DNA of 64,000 nt from contig NC_134888.1 of assembly GCF_041734735.1 (NCBI RefSeq), positions 29,773,331-29,837,330 of the forward strand, in the 5' to 3' direction. Within the stretch, counting starts at the first letter, position 1. Each line of letters starts with the position of its first letter. Position numbers and translations under genes: made by a program. This DNA comes from Babylonia areolata (lineage: Eukaryota; Mollusca; Gastropoda; Neogastropoda; Buccinidae). Under the pieces are notes generated by a model, which saw only the letters and a program-made list of their open reading frames with translations, did no database searches and was not told the origin of the DNA. Positions 60,601 to 64,000 of the stretch are shown one piece after another.

Positions 60601-63096
60601 GCACGCTTCAAGTGTTTACGCACCGCTCAACCGGTGGCTAGGTATTATGTCATTTTTCTCTACCACCGGTAAAGCGGTGGTCAGGGCTCAGAGGGTTTAA
60701 TACCAATTATTTGCAAATTTTGGCTCAGGAGCTCAGGCAGAAGGGTTAAAATTGCTCAGGAACTCGGGGCTCAAAGGGTTAATTGTATGCTATCTTTTAC
60801 TGTTCTGCTTGCAATGTGTATGTATCACACACACCTCACAACTTTCTCGCAATTTCTCTGAGATAACAAAGTGACTGTGATTCTCAATGTGTTTCTGGTG
60901 AGTGTGCATGTGTATTCAATATTTACATTGTGGATTGTTGGTGTCTCGGCATGATATGGCATAGTATTGACACAGCAAATGTTTGACCCTTTGGGCATCT
61001 TTTCCAAGATTATAATAAATGTCAATGATCAAACTTAATTCAGTAAGCTAATTCAACTTCATCTCTTTGTAACAAGTCCCCCAGACTAAAGCTAGTCAGT
61101 GAACAAACCAAAGCTTCATGAGGTTTAAACAAAACTGGACAATAAACAATTTCCCCCAAACACTTTTCTTAGCTCTCTTAACTCACTCAGTACGGCCAGT
61201 CCTCACTTCTCCTCAACACAGACCCCTCAGATGTCCTGTGGGTGTCTGAATGACCCAACCTTTAGCTTCCGTCGTCAGAATTGTGGTATTCTTTGTCAAC
61301 ATTCACCTCTTCAGTATAAGAGCCTTCCGCTTGCAATATTTTGATGATGGTAACTGGGGTGAAACGCTGTTAACGTTGTCTCTTTCGCCGTTCGTATGGA
61401 GAGAGTTAATCCTGTTCAGCCTGCTTGTCTAGTCCTTCACCCTGTGGTTTTCTTCTTGTAGTAAGCTGTGTGATACTGTGCCACAACATCAGTGCAGTCA
61501 ACTTCAAACTGACAGTCATGTTTATCAGTACCTGAGGCACATATCCATGGACACTTTGACCCTTTCTTGTTTTTCATTTTTAAAAAGTCCAAATTATTAT
61601 CTTGCTGCATTTAGAAATAAACCTATCATTCTGCACAGATAGCTGCCTTTGATAGACTGTTCATCAGTAATCATAATTCAGTTTTTAGATTAACTTCATG
61701 CTTCTAACCCATTTTTTAGAGTATTCACAACTCTATCATACTCTTTATCATACTTCATCAAAATTGTACTTATTTTTCCAAGACCTCGTAATTTAATTTG
61801 CATTGCAGTAAAAAGTGGTAGTTGTCATAACCAAGTCATGTCACCTATGCTTCCAGTTTACCTGACAGGTACTTGTCACAACAAAGTCATGTTACCTATG
61901 CTTCCAGCTTACCTGACAGACTTCACAGAGGGCAGGAAGGGTGACAGGTGAGGAATCCAGCAGGTCTGAGTGTGGTGCGCCGTGACAGGAGACCAGGTGT
62001 GCCTTGAGGTGGTACTGGTTGGACAGCAGGAAGGTGTGAGGACAAAGGGGACACTTCACCTGGCTGTCCTTCTTCAGTGACTGCAGGTAGAGCTGGTGCT
62101 GGGGCCAGGTGTTAAAGGCAGTGTGCGCCTTCTTCACGTGTTTATACAGCATGAGGGCTGTGTGGAACATCTTCAGGCAGTAGCGACACATCCTGGCTGA
62201 CACCAACATTGCCTCTTCCTCGTTCTCTATCACCACGTCCCCTGTCACACTTTGCTTCAGTATCACTTCTTCCTCGTTCTCTATCACCACATCCCCTGTA
62301 ACACCTTGCTTCAATATCGCCTCTTCCTTGTTCTCTGTCACCATGTCCCCTGTCACACCTTGCTTCCCCATGCAGACAGTGGTGTCTCCTTTCTTCTGTT
62401 CTGTGTCACTGACAGTGGTGTCACATTTCTCCTGTTCTGGCGGACTGACAGTGGTGTCACATTTCTCCTGTTCTGTGTTACATTTCTCCTGTTCTGACTG
62501 TCTGACAGTGACCATGTCCACCTCTACTGCACCACTGTCAGTGACGATGCCTTGTGACCGACAGAAGCAACGGCTGTCCACAGCACCGCTGTCGGTGATG
62601 ACGCCTTGTTGTGACAGGCAGCAGCGACGGCTGTCCGCTGTCATGTGATCCCAGGGCTGAAGCCTGGTGCCACGCAAACCCTCAACTGTTCTCTCCTCAC
62701 ACACACTTCTCACCGTTTCCCTTTCTTTGTCCACTGTTGATTGGCTCATTTGCAAAACACTGTTTTTGTCCACTGTTGACCGGTTCATTTGCAAAACACT
62801 ATCTTTGTCCACTGTTGACTGGTTCATTTGCAAAACAATCTTGGTGACCGTTTGTTTTCTGTTTGCTGTATCCCCCTTAAACAACAAGCTGAGGTTTTGA
62901 TCGTCAGCTGTGTGTGACGTGTGAGGATAACATGACTGACACTGGAGCATGGGTGTGTTCTGTCTGCAGCTCCTCCTGGCCTTGACCTTGCGGGCAGGGG
63001 TGTGAGGCGACCCCGTGGGGGTGACCACCACCTCCCTCACCACAGGGATGTCACCGGCCTCCACCCGCACCGGCTGGCACCGCCTGGCTGTCAGGG
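53526..63096 (-). CDS. C2H2 zinc-finger protein, last four exons (5' end outside window)
   Basis: Joining, on the minus strand, 61913-63096, 59420-59638, 58318-58387 and 53526-54688 gives one open frame of at least 877 residues ending in TGA. Numbering from the first whole codon in the window, C2H2 fingers lie at about 303-324, 348-371, 390-411, 415-437, 446-466/469, 530-550, 565-588 and 596-617. Spacing is mostly C-x2-C-x12-H-x3/4-H; fingers 2 and 7 have an x14 loop. Finger 3 is split CEVCQ|IHFH and finger 5 is completed as HKQ|EH; both joins make standard fingers, which supports the exon model. Long disordered, partly repetitive regions flank the fingers. A nuclear DNA- or RNA-binding regulator is the family expectation; I cannot assign an orthologue. 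It converges on NKAP. Confidence 0.85.
54712..57292. repeat. 43-bp satellite in zinc-finger gene intron C/D
   Basis: About 60 units of CATGATGATATATAACACTG, GACATCACACATTGTGCTGT, GGT. It runs right up to the exon D acceptor. One internal unit near 55,205-55,245 keeps CC.CCCTG.ACA.ACATTG, matching the true exon D border with about seven exon bases. Confidence 0.93.
57293..58317. other. Zinc-finger intron C/D, remaining part
   Basis: Apart from the dispersed repeat at 57560-57805 this is unique AT-rich intron sequence with no supported feature. Confidence 0.6.
57560..57805 (+). repeat. Dispersed repeat, copy 2 (zinc-finger gene intron)
   Basis: Partner of the copy at 43690-43965; same order of blocks with many point differences, so an old insertion. 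The strand is relative to copy 1. Confidence 0.7.
58318..58387 (-). CDS. Zinc-finger gene, 70-nt exon C
   Basis: Too short to stand out as an open frame. Acceptor GCTGTGTGCAG, donor CCAAAT|GTAAGG (minus strand). It encodes EHRSGHRPGDTDNTRALAST then PPK, plus one base. Three facts support it. Its first two residues give finger 5 its last His (H-x3-H). It carries the phase from 0 to 1, which the next exon needs because that exon opens with two spare bases. Both splice sites are near consensus. Without it the fingers of exon D are out of frame. Confidence 0.78.
58885..59092. repeat. 31-bp minisatellite
   Basis: Seven nearly identical units of CATTCATTTCTTGCTGTACA, TTAACTCATCA in the intron between exons B and C. 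Confidence 0.93.
59420..59638 (-). CDS. Zinc-finger gene, exon B (end of finger 3, finger 4, most of finger 5)
   Basis: 219 nt, exactly 73 codons, phase 0 at both ends. Acceptor GGTGTGGACAG, donor AAACAG|GTGCGT (minus strand). It opens IHFHRESELRAHATLVH, which supplies the two His for CEVCQ of the previous exon. It contains CAHCPLVFVTKDTRAKHMSV, a complete finger, and ends CRLCDAAFHTREHLRCHKQ, which lacks its final His until the next exon supplies EH. Confidence 0.88.
59660..60050. repeat. About 60-bp degenerate minisatellite next to exon B
   Basis: Six to seven units with CTGATGTTCTACTGCCACTG, ATCATTTCATTAACTAATCA, CAGTAACTGG. It starts 20 bp from the exon B acceptor but does not copy it. 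Confidence 0.85.
60108..60700 (-). mobile_element. piggyBac-type DNA transposon, internally deleted
   Basis: TTAA at 60108-60111 and at 60697-60700 flank inverted repeats of about 80 bp that begin CC(C)CTTGAGCCCTGACCAC on the left and ACCCTCTGAGCCCTGACCAC on the right (reverse strand). TTAA targets and CCCT-like ends are diagnostic of piggyBac. Between them, 60240-60623 on the minus strand is open for about 127 residues, rich in Asp, Glu and Ser (DDLSEVEYDNDYSDSEVELE), like the acidic N-terminus of piggyBac transposases. The DDD catalytic domain is absent, so it needs a transposase from elsewhere. No ATG opens the frame; it starts at GTG. A second TTAA preceded by GGCTCAAAGGG at about 60,768-60,782 may be the end of another copy. 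Confidence 0.82.
61178..61409. mobile_element. piggyBac-type MITE with TTAA duplication
   Basis: TTAA at 61178-61181 and 61406-61409. The ends are CTCACTCAGTACGGCC on the left and, reverse strand, CTCTCTCCATACGAACGGCG on the right, imperfect inverted repeats. The 224-bp interior has no coding capacity. Its ends differ from the 60.1-kb element, so it is a separate family. I recall similar short elements from mollusc genomes. Confidence 0.8.
61817..61919. repeat. Two-copy duplication of the exon A donor region
   Basis: Two units of about 51 bp, TAGTTGTCATAACCAAGTCA / TACTTGTCACAACAAAGTCA, each followed by CCTATGCTTCCAG and TTACCTGACAG. The right unit contains the true exon A donor and exon end; the left one is a copy. 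Confidence 0.85.
61913..63096 (-). CDS. Zinc-finger gene, large exon A (fingers 1, 2 and first half of 3)
   Basis: The 3' donor is clear: TGTCAG|GTAAGC (minus strand), phase 0. The 5' border is placed at a TTTAG acceptor next to 63096; a GACAG a few bases further in is also possible, and both keep the frame. The coding part begins with a basic segment (TARRCQPVRVEAGD), then a disordered region with three internal repeat families: VLQMNQSTVDK x3, EQEKCDTTVS x4 and KQGVTGDVVIENEEE x3. Fingers CRYC..H..H and CPLC..H..H come last. GT/CA microsatellite upstream of the acceptor produces a spurious Cys/Val-rich open extension. Confidence 0.82.
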
Positions 63097-64000
63097 CTAA
63101 ACACAGGTGTGGCCCAACACACAGGCAGCACACACACACATACATACACACACACACACACACACATACAGCACACACACACAGCACACGCACACACAAA
63201 ACACTCTGAGTCAGGTGCTGTATATCTTTGTTCCTGGTCACAACCACACTGTTTCTTTTTGTAGCCTTTACATGAAAAAAACATATCATAGTTTACTGGG
63301 AGAGCAGGAAGTGTGTGTTGACAGGTGAGTTGCAGAATGTGGGGTTAGCTCTGTTCATGGTGGCTGCATGTTTTCATCACAGCACTCAACTGGTGACAAA
63401 AGAGAGAGAGGACTGGGAGCAACAGTCCCCTCTGGTGGTTCCCCTCCCCTCTAGTAGTTTCCCTACCCTCTGGTAGTTCCCTTCTAGTAGTTCCCCTCCC
63501 CTCTGGTGTTCCTCATAGTTCCCATCCCCTCTGGTAGTTTCCCTACCCTATGGTAGTTCCCTTCTAGTAGTTCCCCTCCCCTCTGGTGTTCCTCGTAGTT
63601 CCCATCCCCTCTGGTAGTTTCCCTACCCTTTGGTAGTTCCCTTCTAGTAGTTCCCCTCCCCTCTGGTAGTTCCCATCCCCTCTAGAAGTTCCCCTCCCCT
63701 CTGGTAGTTCCCCTCCCCTCTGGTTGTTCCCATCCCCTCTGGTAGTTCCCCTCTAGTAGTTCCCCTCCCCTCTGGTAGTTCCCCTCTGGTAGTTCCCTTC
63801 CCCTCTGGTTGTTCTCTAGTAGTTCCCCTCCCCTCTGGTAGTTACTCTCTAGTAGTTCCCCTCCCCTCTGACAGTTCCCCTTTAGAAGTTCCCCTCCCCT
63901 TGAGTGGTTCCTCTGGTATTTCCCATCCACTCTGGTAGTTTCCCTCTGGTAGTTCCCATCCACTCTGGTAGTTTCCCTCTGGTAGTTCCCCTCTAATAAT
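63097..64000. other. Upstream intron of the zinc-finger gene with CA tract and CCCTCTGGTAGTT array
   Basis: CA/TACA microsatellite at about 63,125-63,200, then from about 63,425 to the window end a degenerate array of 15-40-bp units (CCCTCTGGTAGTTCCC, CTCTAGTAGTTCCC). No exon is recognisable; the next upstream coding exon must lie beyond the window. Confidence 0.75.

Noticed and set aside
63097-63289. Cys/Val-rich N-terminal extension of zinc-finger exon A
   Set aside because: It is the translation of a CA/GT microsatellite; an acceptor at about 63,096 is the better exon start.

Overview
The window looks like eukaryotic nuclear DNA from a gastropod mollusc, most likely a caenogastropod. Genes are interrupted by introns with GT/AG borders. 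The DNA is full of micro- and minisatellites. It also carries several tRNA-derived SINEs of a type I recall from caenogastropod genomes; that recall is the weakest link in the assignment. There are no bacterial, organellar, CRISPR or intact viral features.

Layout. Positions 1 to about 31,000 hold no gene I can support. This part is a mosaic of tandem arrays (unit lengths about 13 to 57 bp), microsatellites, SINE copies (9.0-9.4, 17.7-18.1, 19.9, 20.9, 26.7 and 27.2-27.6 kb) and LINE debris (13.9-14.5 and 15.7-16.3 kb). Positions 34,358-46,332 on the plus strand hold a nine-exon gene for NKAP (NF-kappa-B-activating protein), a nuclear RS-rich spliceosome-associated factor and transcriptional co-repressor. 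All nine exons join in phase to 549 codons plus a stop. A possible upstream promoter lies near 31.35 kb. Positions 53,526-63,096 on the minus strand hold the last four exons of a C2H2 zinc-finger gene whose 5' end lies beyond the right edge. It has eight fingers, two of them completed across splice junctions. The two genes converge, and the 7 kb between their stop codons is 3' flank plus long tandem arrays. Two piggyBac-type DNA transposons with TTAA target duplications sit in an intron of the zinc-finger gene.

Main unusual observation. Tandem arrays fill most NKAP introns. In seven of the eight introns the repeat unit contains or directly abuts a copy of the neighbouring splice junction: exon end plus donor in introns 1, 2 and 4, acceptor plus exon start in introns 3, 6, 7 and 8, and intronic donor flank in intron 7. 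At least two introns of the zinc-finger gene show the same thing. The real splice sites therefore sit beside many near-identical decoys, and decoy use would in most cases read quickly into a stop codon. Two other arrays repeat a regulatory-looking motif: a 14-bp palindrome fitting the RFX X-box pattern (24.05-25.74 kb) and a CRE-like TGACGTAA core (3.24-4.22 kb).

Roughly one third of the window is tandem repeat. Many array units are a multiple of three bases long, which produces long but meaningless open frames; these are not annotated as genes.
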